This document shows, one piece after another, positions 7,890 through 14,370 of a stretch of 27,913 nt of DNA. The notes beneath the pieces were generated by a model. The model did not search any database. It saw only the letters and a program-made list of their open reading frames with translations, and was not told where the DNA came from. How positions within the stretch are numbered: position 1 is the first letter of the stretch; each line of letters opens with the position of its first letter. Source of the DNA: Acidobacteriota bacterium (GTDB lineage: Bacteria; Acidobacteriota; Terriglobia; Acidiferrales; UBA7541); the NCBI GenBank assembly GCA_003161495.1, contig PMOP01000445.1:1-27913 (forward strand). Direction: 5' to 3'. The position numbers were made by a program, and so were the translations under genes.

Positions 7890-8939
7890 ATGCTTGGGGG
7901 AGGGGACACCCGACGATTAAGGGCCTGTTATGGTATGATTGCGCAACTGAAGGACGGCAAATCCATGACATGGTCTCCAACGGCAACGCAAATCATGAGG
8001 CGCATCGTCGCTGCCTCAAATACCGACATTCTTATCTTCAATGGTCCGATCGAGCGCCCTCGTGATCGAAGAATGATAAAATTGCTTAGCACGCGAGCGT
8101 GCAAGCCAAACCTCTTTATGATCCTGGTCACCAATGGTGGTGACCCTGACGTGGCATACCGAATTGCCAGAGCCATGCAAAACCATTACGAAAAGTTTAC
8201 AGTTTGCGTGTCAGGGGTGTGCAAGAGCGCCGGAACTCTCGTCCTTCTCGGAGCGCATGAATTAGCTTTCTCGGACCATGGTGAGATCGGGCCACTCGAT
8301 ATTCAAATGGCAAAGAAGGATGATCTATGGGGCCAAGAATCTGGCTTGACGGTAATGACGGCGCTTACGGCTCTGTACGAGAATGCACAAGATGCCTTTG
8401 ACCATTTCTTAGTTTCCCTGACCACTAAGAGCGGTGGACGAATAACCGTGCGCACTGCGTCCGAGGTTGCCGCCAAGTTGACGCAGGCTCTGTACTCTGG
8501 CATCTCAGAGCAGATCGATCCCATTCACATGGGCGAGGTCAATCGGTCGATGGCAATCGCAAAAGAGTACGGCAAACGATTGATGGAGAAGAGCAAAAAC
8601 TTTGACGAAGATACACTGCAATCTCTAATCAGTGGCTACCCGTCGCATAGTTTTGTTATCGACAAAGAAGAGGCCGCTACGAAGTTTAAGAATGTTCGCG
8701 CATGTACTCCGGACGAGGTTGCCCTTTTAGAGGATCTTGACCATGTTGCGTTGAACACTTCTGCTGGCCCCTGGGTAAAATTCATATCGGATGACATCCT
8801 AGAAGAGGACCAAGCAAATGCCCAAACTCAAACCGGAACCGTTTTGGAACAGCAAGGACCTGATGGAACTAATACGTCGTCAGCGGAACCTGTTCCGCCG
8901 GAAGGTCAAGCCGGAACCGCCTCCGCCGGAGGAGGATGA
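7890..8939 (+). CDS. SDH family Clp-fold serine proteinase (SppA/ClpP superfamily)
   Basis: 349 residues. The core matches the serine dehydrogenase proteinase family (SDH_protease, related to SppA and ClpP). DILIFNGPIERP (46-57) forms the first strand and loop, NGGD (82-85) the glycine-rich turn near the oxyanion hole, CKSAGTLVLLGAHEL (111-125) holds the putative nucleophile Ser113, and GEIGPLDIQM (131-140) is the family's GPxDxQ block. It is cytoplasmic, without signal peptide or helix anchors, and would cleave peptides or short unfolded proteins; the target is unknown. ATG at 7890 is the longest start. ATG at 7935 (MIAQL) and at 7968 (MTWSP) are plausible and leave the domain intact. The last ~45 residues are low-complexity Gln/Thr/Pro/Gly and coincide with a second reading frame (8818-8991). 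It is convergent with a multi-pass membrane protein. Confidence 0.82.
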   Translation: MLGGGDTRRLRACYGMIAQLKDGKSMTWSPTATQIMRRIVAASNTDILIFNGPIERPRDRRMIKLLSTRACKPNLFMILVTNGGDPDVAYRIARAMQNHYEKFTVCVSGVCKSAGTLVLLGAHELAFSDHGEIGPLDIQMAKKDDLWGQESGLTVMTALTALYENAQDAFDHFLVSLTTKSGGRITVRTASEVAAKLTQALYSGISEQIDPIHMGEVNRSMAIAKEYGKRLMEKSKNFDEDTLQSLISGYPSHSFVIDKEEAATKFKNVRACTPDEVALLEDLDHVALNTSAGPWVKFISDDILEEDQANAQTQTGTVLEQQGPDGTNTSSAEPVPPEGQAGTASAGGG

Positions 8940-8991
8940 AAGTTACCCGGACAAGTCGCTCAATCACCAGAAGCAACCTGTTTCTTCTTAG
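8818..8991 (+). CDS. Small proline-rich basic protein overlapping the peptidase 3' end (57 aa)
   Basis: A +1-type overlapping frame inside the disordered tail of the serine peptidase. It starts at ATG 8818, preceded by GAAGAGGA at suitable spacing, and ends with TAG at 8991. The product opens MPKLKPEPFWNSKDLMELIR, then a basic helix and an acidic PPPPEEDE segment. It overlaps the peptidase by 122 nt and the convergent membrane gene by 32 nt. The peptidase reading of the same DNA is repetitive and bland, whereas this frame has varied, protein-like content, so the small gene may be the constrained one. No family recognised. Confidence 0.45.
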   Translation: MPKLKPEPFWNSKDLMELIRRQRNLFRRKVKPEPPPPEEDESYPDKSLNHQKQPVSS

Positions 8992-10225
8992 TCTGCCCAG
9001 CATACCCTTTCATATATCGCCGATAGACATGCCAAAGCTTCCCAACCAGCCTAAAAGAGTTGTGCAGTGGCGCAATTTGCTTCAGGAATGCTTCTTGTCG
9101 CGGAGGCAAAGCTGCACCGACAGCACCAATGTAGACGACAAACAGCACCCATGAAGTAAGCGCGGGGCCGAACTCTGACCACCAGGGAAGAGGAATCGGA
9201 GACATCTCGGTTATACCCGGTAGAAAATGTGAAGCACTAAGCCCAAGCGCCGTGGTCAACGGTACAAGTTGCGCCGGTAGGACGGCGATCCTAATCGCCA
9301 GTGCCCAGAACAAAATCGCCGACAACGCGAGAATAACCAAAAATACGATATATTCAACCAGCATCAGCATCGCAATCCTGTCCCGCCCACGCCGACCCCG
9401 GAAAACCACAGTGAGGTATCGAAAAGGCATAATAATAAATCCAGTTACCCGAAGTGAGCTGGCTGCTTCCAACTTGTTTTTGGGGGGGCTATCTACAAAC
9501 TTTTGAGATGCATTCCTCATAATAATAAGCCCTCTTAGCGCCAACGATGAGAATACAGCCGTGTCCTTCTCATCAATGGGCGAAGTCTTGTCAAGAGCGC
9601 GATAAGCAAAAGCCAGGAAAACCGCGCCTGAAATGATGCAACCCATGAGATTTGGCCCTCGCGCCGAAGAACCACCGTAGAGGAGAAACCAAGCTACCAA
9701 GAAAGAACCAGCCACAGGAACTACCGGAAAACCTCTCGTCCGCTTGGGGAAGGGTGCGACGTTGCTTTGTTGAGTCTGATTCGGAGCCTCCTTTATTTCT
9801 TTCCGATATATCAAAACAATAAGTAATACAAACGGAAAAACTATGATGTATAGGGGCAGGCCAATCAAGAGCTGAATCAGTGAGAACGAAGTAATCAAGA
9901 GAAGCCAGATTCCAACGAGCACCCGGCCCAAATGTAGTCCACTTGAAGGAGCGAAGCCAACGAAGGACAAAATGGCTCCGATTTTGTTCGCTGCTGCATT
10001 CTCTGCCCCTGCCAGCACATTCCGTCCGTTCAGTACCGTAAGAAGCCAGCGCACCCACAAATAGCTGGCTGTGAATCGCCATGCCCACGCTTTCGCAAAA
10101 GCTACCGGGCCCTTAGTGGGCGCGTTCGATGTAGGCACAATCGTCGGGAGTACAGGGCTTGGGGGCACAGAATTACCCGCCACCGTGGTTCCCTGAGATT
10201 GTCGCTTTTGAGACCGTTTCGTCAC
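8960..10225 (-). CDS. Multi-pass membrane protein of unknown function (421 aa)
   Basis: The N-terminal ~45 residues are polar, Ser/Thr/Pro-rich and probably cytoplasmic. About seven to eight hydrophobic segments follow, including two adjacent ones around residues 105-140 (VGIWLLLITSFSLIQLLIG and IIVFPFVLLIVLIY), one near 170, one near 195, a pair near 285-320 and one near 370. The C-terminus is basic (KLWHVYRRYMKGY, then KKK). No enzymatic motif or transporter signature is recognised. It is convergent with the SDH-type peptidase and overlaps the small gene at 8818-8991; functional pairing with the peptidase is only a contextual guess. Confidence 0.65.
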   Translation of the reverse strand: MTKRSQKRQSQGTTVAGNSVPPSPVLPTIVPTSNAPTKGPVAFAKAWAWRFTASYLWVRWLLTVLNGRNVLAGAENAAANKIGAILSFVGFAPSSGLHLGRVLVGIWLLLITSFSLIQLLIGLPLYIIVFPFVLLIVLIYRKEIKEAPNQTQQSNVAPFPKRTRGFPVVPVAGSFLVAWFLLYGGSSARGPNLMGCIISGAVFLAFAYRALDKTSPIDEKDTAVFSSLALRGLIIMRNASQKFVDSPPKNKLEAASSLRVTGFIIMPFRYLTVVFRGRRGRDRIAMLMLVEYIVFLVILALSAILFWALAIRIAVLPAQLVPLTTALGLSASHFLPGITEMSPIPLPWWSEFGPALTSWVLFVVYIGAVGAALPPRQEAFLKQIAPLHNSFRLVGKLWHVYRRYMKGYAGQTKKKQVASGD

Positions 10226-10346
10226 AGATTGGGCCGTTGATCATCGGCACATCACGGATAGTAATCCCAACTATGAAATTTGTTGCTTTACCCAACGGCG
10301 CGTTATACTTTTCTGTGATGTGGGGGATGGCTGCCTGCTGAGTGTT

Positions 10347-10454
10347 GGGGATGATGGGAGTTGAACCCACGACCTTTCGCTTAGCATGCGAACGCTCTTC
10401 GTGGGCCGCACTTGATCAGGGAGCAGGACCACTTTTCCGCTGAGCTACATCCCC
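10347..10454 (-). tRNA. tRNA-like gene, anticodon GCT (Ser), with a 44-nt D loop
   Basis: On the minus strand the acceptor arms GGGGATG (10454-10448) and CATCCCC (10353-10347) pair perfectly. The D stem is GCTC/GAGC (10445-10442 with 10397-10394), the anticodon stem TTCGC/GCGAA with loop ATGCTAA (anticodon GCT), the variable region five nt (AGGTC), and the T arm GTGGG-TTCAACT-CCCAT. Everything fits a type I tRNA except the D loop, which is 44 nt (10398-10441) instead of 7-11; the excess contains a GTGG...CCAC inverted pair. Removing about 37 nt gives a normal length. Bacterial Ser tRNAs have a long variable arm, which this lacks, and no CCA is encoded. It may be functional but odd, a mobile-element tRNA, or a pseudogene. 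Confidence 0.6.
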
Positions 10455-10462
10455 CCAGTTTT

Positions 10463-10819
10463 TCACCGCACAAGAAGATATTTTCCCTCCTCGTTACGGC
10501 GAAAAATCCGATCAAGATAACGAGCTATGCTCGCCGCGATCATCTTGCTCTCAACGGTCTTGCCCCTCGACTTCAATGCTTCCGCGAGTTCGGCGGCGCT
10601 CATAGGAGCCATGCTCGCATTCAAAATGGCTTGGACGTGGTAGGGGATGCTCCCCTCTTTGAATCCAGTTTTGGTTCGGAAACGCAGGCGTTTTTGTTTT
10701 CCAGAGTTGGCCTCTCGCTGGAACTTCGCAAGAGCGGCCTCAAGCTCGGAAAGCTCCTGCTTCTTAGTCTCTATGGCGGCTTGCAGCGCCTCAATCACCG
10801 GGTTTGTAGGAACTCCCAT
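10463..10819 (-). CDS. HARE-HTH-like winged-helix protein with N-terminal coiled coil (118 aa)
   Basis: Residues 8-40 form a charged coiled coil (EALQAAIETKKQELSELEAA); a basic linker follows (KQKRLRFRTKTGFKEG). Residues about 57-118 resemble a winged helix of the HARE-HTH/HB1 type: SIPYHVQAILNASMAPMSA, then AAELAEALKSRGK and a beta-wing ending GKYLL. Such domains bind DNA or act as adaptors. It is probably a small dimeric DNA-binding protein. It begins about 190 nt from the TGTC repeat array at 11011-11050 and has an 18-bp palindrome upstream at 10959, so it may be regulated by these, or bind them itself. The tRNA-like gene follows directly on the same strand. Confidence 0.65.
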   Translation of the reverse strand: MGVPTNPVIEALQAAIETKKQELSELEAALAKFQREANSGKQKRLRFRTKTGFKEGSIPYHVQAILNASMAPMSAAELAEALKSRGKTVESKMIAASIARYLDRIFRRNEEGKYLLVR

Positions 10820-10958
10820 GCTGAAAAGTCTGCCAACTTTTCAAAACTCTGTCAAGCGGATAATGCTTCCTGTGCGCACGCGAAATGTTTGCAATGCCTG
10901 TCTTAACTGCCATGCGCGCATCTTGAAAATCTAACACACACATACAAAAGGACTTGCA

Positions 10959-10976
10959 TAGTAATCCGGATTGCTA
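10959..10976. promoter_or_regulatory. 18-bp palindrome, possible operator
   Basis: TAGTAATCCGGATTGCTA is a palindrome with a single unpaired position pair and a perfect AATCCGGATT core. It lies about 140 nt upstream of the HARE-HTH-like gene (minus strand). The symmetry fits a dimeric regulator; the binding protein is unknown. Confidence 0.4.
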
Positions 10977-11010
10977 TTTTTCCATGCTACGGAGTATGAC
11001 ACTAGTGGCT

Positions 11011-11050
11011 ACTTTGGACTACTTTGGACTACTTTTGACACTTTGTGACA
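11011..11050 (-). repeat. 10-bp-phased direct repeat array (four units)
   Basis: The plus strand reads ACTTTGGACT twice, then ACTTTTGACA and CTTTGTGACA, at exact 10-bp steps. Read on the minus strand the units become TGTCACAAAG, TGTCAAAAGT, AGTCCAAAGT, AGTCCAAAGT. The 10-bp period places every unit on the same DNA face. It resembles the array at 15685-15724 in unit consensus and, like it, points toward a downstream gene. Confidence 0.75.
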
Positions 11051-11188
11051 ATGGTGGATTTATCGTGCATGGCTGATAGGGCAACCATCATCCCAATGGT
11101 CCGCAAACACTCAGCGTGTTTTTCGGCTTCTTTGGCATGTGTTTCGGGGTAATTTGCCTCGGCCGTTGGGACGAGTTCCGTTCAATCG

Positions 11189-11467
11189 CTATTGCTTCGC
11201 CACGTTCCAAACGTACAGAAAGTTTTCGTCGGTGGCTGTGGCGACCTTACGGCCGGATTTATGGGCAGCGCGGTTTAACGAGGAACGCACGTTCTCCTTG
11301 GTATCACCCAGTTCGGCCGAAGGGACCTTCAAGGCGGCTCCTGCTCCAAGGTCGTCGAGGTCGCGCAGAATTGCGGTAACTATCCTCTTGTGCTTCCCGT
11401 TTCGCGATTGTGGAACGTCCACCATCGCCATCGTCTTGAAATGAGGTAGAGCGCGATTGGTTTTCAT
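11189..11467 (-). CDS. Hypothetical protein (92 aa)
   Basis: No catalytic motif. The pattern is a basic N-terminus (NGKHKRIVTAILRDLDDLGA), then VPSAELGDTKENVRSSLNRA, a helix-turn-helix-like segment, and an end reading FLYVWNV, which could form a wing strand. Short proteins with this layout occur as unannotated genes in Acidobacteria; I infer a possible small winged-helix DNA-binding role but cannot name a family. A purine-rich GGGGATT precedes the ATG. It is on the same strand as the XRE regulator upstream (84-nt gap) and may be co-transcribed with it. Confidence 0.5.
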   Translation of the reverse strand: MKTNRALPHFKTMAMVDVPQSRNGKHKRIVTAILRDLDDLGAGAALKVPSAELGDTKENVRSSLNRAAHKSGRKVATATDENFLYVWNVAKQ

Positions 11468-11551
11468 TGTAATCCCCGCACACCAAGCGCAGAACTATTC
11501 CCACGCGATCATACGCATTCCAAGTTTAGTATACAACGAAATATTAAACGC

Positions 11552-11932
11552 TTAGACAGCCTTCCGCCTCGCCATCTTCTGGGCCGTCAAGAAAAGCAAC
11601 CGCAGATCGCTTTCGCTCGTGCGGCTGAATAGGCGACGAAACTCGGCAAGCATTCTTGCTTCTTTGCCTTTGCCGCCCCATGGAATGTTTGCACCGGGCT
11701 TTTCCATCGGGAGGTTTGGCAGCTTGGGCGGCTTTTCGCCATCATAAAGCAGTTGGTACATCGGGACTTCGAGGGCGTGGGCGAACTTTTCAAGTGTCTC
11801 GACAGCAGGCACAGTATGCCCATGCTCCACACGCGAGATGTAGCAACGCAACAACCCAGTTCGTTTTTCGACCTCCTCTTGTGTAAACTTCTTTTCCTCA
11901 CGTAAAGCACGCAAACGCTCTCCGATTATCAT
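11552..11932 (-). CDS. XRE-family transcriptional regulator (126 aa)
   Basis: Residues 4-60 form a classic Cro/CI-type helix-turn-helix: LRALREEKKFTQEEVEKRTG, then CYISRVEHGHTVPAVETLEK. A Pro-rich linker (KPPKLPNLPMEKP) leads to a basic C-terminal helix (FRRLFSRTSESDLRLLFLTA) that may mediate dimerisation. GGAGG nine nt before the ATG supports the start. It is probably a repressor of nearby accessory genes. A 27-nt stretch at 13790-13816 matches the 3' end of this gene in the same orientation at 24 of 27 positions, suggesting a decayed second copy. Confidence 0.85.
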   Translation of the reverse strand: MIIGERLRALREEKKFTQEEVEKRTGLLRCYISRVEHGHTVPAVETLEKFAHALEVPMYQLLYDGEKPPKLPNLPMEKPGANIPWGGKGKEARMLAEFRRLFSRTSESDLRLLFLTAQKMARRKAV

Positions 11933-11969
11933 GGCGTGATCCTCCGTAGCATGAGCAATACTTTAGAAA

Positions 11970-12443
11970 TCATGCTAGACGCAAACTCACGAGAGACGCA
12001 CGGACTTCTCCACCACTCTTGTCAGGAACAATTACTAATTCAAGTACTTTGACTTCCGAGAGTTCAACCGGATAGTCTTCCGTCTCCCGCACTGAGTCTG
12101 GCGGGCTAAAATTCCATTGCTGGCGGACAATTTCGCGAGAAGAATACTGGATGTCGGGTGACCACTGAAGGACGAATTCTTGTGTCCGGCTGTTTTCGTT
12201 ATCTTCAAAAACAAGCAATATTCGTCTTAGCTTTTGGGGTTCGTCGAAGATCAGACGGATTGTCTGTATCCCAGGTTTAGCCGCACGCCAGCCATTCTTA
12301 CCTCCGAGTAATAGTGCTGCTTCAATTGGATAGTCGCTCTCTTCCGATGAAACCTCAACCGAAGCGATACGGTCCACGTCCATCCAAGCTTGATCGCGGA
12401 GTGGGGCATCCTGCGAAATCCGCGTAATCTGGCTCTTACGCAC
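11970..12443 (-). CDS. Hypothetical protein, possible F5/8 type C-like beta-sandwich (157 aa)
   Basis: Starts with GTG at 12443. The sequence is beta-rich: SVEVSSEESDYPIEAAL, then GWRAAKPGIQTIRLIFDEP, and LRRILLVFEDNENSRTQEF. That order (a strand with IRLIF and LRRILLVF, then a polar turn) is like galactose-binding/discoidin (F5/8 type C) folds, but this is a resemblance only. There is no signal peptide. Comparable proteins are common as unannotated genes in Acidobacteria. It is upstream of the XRE gene on the same strand (37-nt gap), so they may form one transcript with the XRE protein as regulator. Function unknown. Confidence 0.6.
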   Translation of the reverse strand: MRKSQITRISQDAPLRDQAWMDVDRIASVEVSSEESDYPIEAALLLGGKNGWRAAKPGIQTIRLIFDEPQKLRRILLVFEDNENSRTQEFVLQWSPDIQYSSREIVRQQWNFSPPDSVRETEDYPVELSEVKVLELVIVPDKSGGEVRASLVSLRLA

Positions 12444-12612
12444 GATACGATTCTACTCCTAATTGCGGGCCAATTATCAAAGATTGAGCGAGCACCAGAA
12501 AATGCGTGCTTTCTTGAGCGGAAGTAAGTGAAACCGTGTATTTCTCTTCTCCGACTGCGCGCGCACGTTAGTACAGAGGGCCCTCCCCGGCTGACCCGGT
12601 TTCCTCACCTGA

Positions 12613-12624
12613 AAGATCGATCTT
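12613..12624. promoter_or_regulatory. 12-bp perfect palindrome abutting a start codon
   Basis: AAGATCGATCTT ends at the base before the ATG of the response regulator gene. It occupies the place where a ribosome binding site would be, so it may form a small hairpin or be an operator. No Shine-Dalgarno sequence is otherwise visible for that gene. Confidence 0.35.
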
Positions 12625-12999
12625 ATGGATAAGCGCATTCTTATTGTTGACGATAGCGCCCTCACGAGGGGCCTAGTTCGTGAGTTCATCGAATGTCGGC
12701 CCGGCATCAAAGTTTGTGGAGAAGCGGTCGATGGTGTGGAAGGTGTTGAAAAAGGTCTACAGCTAATGCCAGACTTAATCGTCCTTGATTTCTCGATGCC
12801 TCGACTAAATGGCTTGCAAGCGGCCTTGATGCTTCGTGAAGTCGTGCCAAATATACCAATCATATTATTTACTTTTTTCAAAGACGCAGTATTAAGCCGC
12901 TTGGCTCACAATGCCGGCGTGACCACGATTTTATCGAAGACAGATCAACTCGCTACGTTGGCGGATGAGATCCGAAGACTCACTGGTTGGACGAATTAG
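12625..12999 (+). CDS. Single-domain response regulator (CheY-like receiver)
   Basis: 124 residues, only a receiver domain. Acidic pocket Asp9-Asp10, phosphoacceptor Asp55 in LIVLDFSMPRLNG, Thr83 in LFTFF, and Lys105 in LSKTD are all present, so it should be phosphorylatable. With no output domain it would act by protein contact. No histidine kinase is encoded in the window, so the partner lies elsewhere. It is convergent with a second receiver protein 57 nt away; the two differ clearly in sequence, so they are not a recent duplication. Confidence 0.88.
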   Translation: MDKRILIVDDSALTRGLVREFIECRPGIKVCGEAVDGVEGVEKGLQLMPDLIVLDFSMPRLNGLQAALMLREVVPNIPIILFTFFKDAVLSRLAHNAGVTTILSKTDQLATLADEIRRLTGWTN

Positions 13000-13056
13000 C
13001 TGAGTCTTGATGTCGTTGTTTGGCAGAGTCTTGGAGTCCTGATTCTTTCAGTGTGC

Positions 13057-13446
13057 TCACTCGCTCCGGGGTATGCGTTTGTCGCCGCTGGCGTAGTGCT
13101 TTATAGCTGGGATCAACGCGGTTACTAGGTTCGCCTTATCTAGCAACGTGGCGGCTCCGATCTTCTCCGCGAGGGCCTTCGTTTCATCGTCCTTCCAAAT
13201 TGACATTGCCAGCAACCGCGAACCAATTAAGCCGAATTTAAGCTGCGAGGGTGTCACAGTGCGTTCGTCGCCCATATGAACGTCTAGGACAATGACTTGC
13301 GGATGCAGCTTCGATGCTCGCTCCATCGTTTGAGCGAAGCTGACACATTCAGCAACCACTTGGATTTCAGGGTCTCCTTGGAGCAAATCCGCAATCACCC
13401 TTCGGATGATTTCACTGTCATCGGCTAAGAGCACACTTATTGGCAT
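13057..13446 (-). CDS. Single-domain response regulator (receiver), LuxR-type branch
   Basis: From ATG 13446 the product is 129 residues starting MPISVLLADDSEIIRRVIAD. Conserved positions: Asp9-Asp10, phosphoacceptor Asp55 (VIVLDVHMG), Ser82 in LLAMSIW, Lys104 in LLDKAN. Longer starts (to 13542) add a stretch unlike a receiver N-terminus and are less likely. The opening resembles receiver domains of NarL/LuxR-type regulators, but the gene ends after the receiver with no HTH output. The cognate kinase is not in the window. It is convergent with the other receiver gene. Confidence 0.83.
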   Translation of the reverse strand: MPISVLLADDSEIIRRVIADLLQGDPEIQVVAECVSFAQTMERASKLHPQVIVLDVHMGDERTVTPSQLKFGLIGSRLLAMSIWKDDETKALAEKIGAATLLDKANLVTALIPAIKHYASGDKRIPRSE

Positions 13447-13570
13447 TGGAGGAAAATTGTATACCATATCTGACGGTCGGGAAGACCAGCACACCGAATG
13501 CGTTACGGCTGAAACTAGAAGTGTGACGCACATCACAGCCATGCGAGCATCCCATGATTAACTTAGCAAA

Positions 13571-13777
13571 ATGAAGTTCCGGTTCCGAACTGCCGGCCGA
13601 GATCACGAACTAAACGATGCCGACTGCACCGGGTGCTCGACAATGGAAGGCAAACGGTACCCACGCCCGCACAAGGAGTATACTGGGGTCACGTGTCTCG
13701 GATTGGTTCACGCTGAAAAATTCGAGGACCCAGCGAAGACAGTTTACATGTGCGACGCTTGCAACGCTAACCCTTGA
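13571..13777 (+). CDS. Small Cys-rich, probably zinc-binding protein (68 aa)
   Basis: Two CxxC pairs (CTGC, residues 19-22; CDAC, residues 61-64) and a lone Cys42 with nearby His suggest one or two metal sites. The middle is basic and aromatic (KRYPRPHKEYTG). There is no signal peptide and no recognised family. A ribosome binding site is not obvious. It opens a series of small plus-strand genes running to 15659. Confidence 0.5.
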   Translation: MKFRFRTAGRDHELNDADCTGCSTMEGKRYPRPHKEYTGVTCLGLVHAEKFEDPAKTVYMCDACNANP

Positions 13778-13789
13778 CGCCTTTGAACG

Positions 13790-13816
13790 GCTTTCCGCCG
13801 CGCCATCTTCCGGGCC
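13790..13816 (-). pseudogene. Relic of an XRE regulator 3' end
   Basis: This 27-nt stretch matches 11559-11585, the last codons of the XRE regulator, at 24 of 27 positions and in the same orientation. The minus strand reads ARKMARRKAV against AQKMARRKAV, but the stop codon and the rest of the gene are missing. An AACCGCAG string just beyond also matches after a small gap. Best read as a leftover of a duplicated or exchanged regulator. Confidence 0.35.
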
Positions 13817-13846
13817 CAAAACCGCAGTGTTAAAGGAGGCACGCAA

Positions 13847-13865
13847 AGATTTAGGAGGTAAATCT
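13847..13865 (+). promoter_or_regulatory. Hairpin presenting the Shine-Dalgarno sequence in its loop
   Basis: AGATTTA (13847-13853) pairs perfectly with TAAATCT (13859-13865), and the 5-nt loop is exactly GGAGG, nine nt before the ATG at 13868. The SD would be exposed in a constrained loop, which could tune translation or bind a protein. Confidence 0.6.
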
Positions 13866-13867
13866 AC

Positions 13868-14164
13868 ATGGCACAACCAGGAAGGGCTCCAATCACCTGT
13901 AGTCTATGCAACGGTTGGTACGGTTCGGAAAGTGAATTGAACGAGCACATGCAAGCGGTTCACCGCAGGTTTGTCCCAGAACAAACTGCGTGTCAGCATG
14001 GTGGTACACACCAACTTGGTACGTCAAAGGAAGAATGGGCCAAACTTTCCGTACAGTTGAGGAATAGAGTCCAGGTCCACTTCAATCCGGAAGAGCTAGA
14101 CGTCATTGACCGATTCATACTGCTTGCCAGTCAGGGTCCGGTCTTCGATCTTGTGCGCCGATAG
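13868..14164 (+). CDS. C2H2-type zinc-finger protein (98 aa)
   Basis: The N-terminal part holds CSLCNGWYGSESELNEHMQA followed by VH, i.e. C-x2-C-x12-H-x4-H, the classical C2H2 spacing rather than the Ros/MucR form usual in bacteria. The C-terminal ~50 residues (EWAKLSVQLRNRVQVHFNPE, DVIDRFILLA) are helical with no known family. It probably binds zinc and may bind nucleic acid. The ribosome binding site GGAGG lies in the loop of a perfect hairpin. A second His cluster (QHGGTH) near residue 45 may contribute to metal binding. Confidence 0.65.
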   Translation: MAQPGRAPITCSLCNGWYGSESELNEHMQAVHRRFVPEQTACQHGGTHQLGTSKEEWAKLSVQLRNRVQVHFNPEELDVIDRFILLASQGPVFDLVRR

Positions 14165-14307
14165 ATGTTGCAGACTACCGTCCGGTTGCCCTCTCCAATC
14201 TCCTTGGCCAGAGGCACGATTCTGACTACACCAGGTCTTTTTCGAATAGACCTTTGGTACCATTCCCTTTTCCGATCAGCGATGCTACGGTAGGGCCATA
14301 AACAAGC

Positions 14308-14342
14308 GCGCCGCCCCGACGCTATCAACGTCGAAGCGGCGC
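14308..14342 (+). promoter_or_regulatory. Leader hairpin A
   Basis: Outer stem of seven GC pairs (14308-14314 with 14336-14342), a CC/AA symmetric internal loop, an inner five-pair stem (CGACG/CGTCG) and a 7-nt loop. It is followed by TAA, then CCTGTTA and GGAGGC, with the ATG four nt after GGAGG. Same architecture as the hairpin at 14903. Confidence 0.6.
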
Positions 14343-14370
14343 TAACCAAACAACCTGTTAAGGAGGCTGC

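Larger units (their letters stand above)
10820..11188. other. Gene-poor regulatory gap
   Basis: About 370 nt without a firm gene. It contains the palindrome at 10959-10976, the 10-bp repeat array at 11011-11050, and on the minus strand an open stretch (about 11029-11168) with protein-like codons but no start codon. Confidence 0.5.

Noticed and set aside
10173..10370. 65-codon minus-strand frame just upstream of the membrane protein gene
   Set aside because: Its start lies inside the tRNA-like gene and it overlaps the start of the 421-residue gene. The codons look protein-like, but I could not support a start.
11029..11168. Minus-strand open stretch with protein-like codons (contains EAEKHAECLRTIGMMVALSA)
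   Set aside because: There is no start codon before the conserved-looking part and the stop lies within the repeat array. It may be a decayed gene but cannot be annotated.
14131..14349. 72-codon minus-strand frame over the gap before leader hairpin A
   Set aside because: No ribosome binding site, and it overlaps the hairpin.
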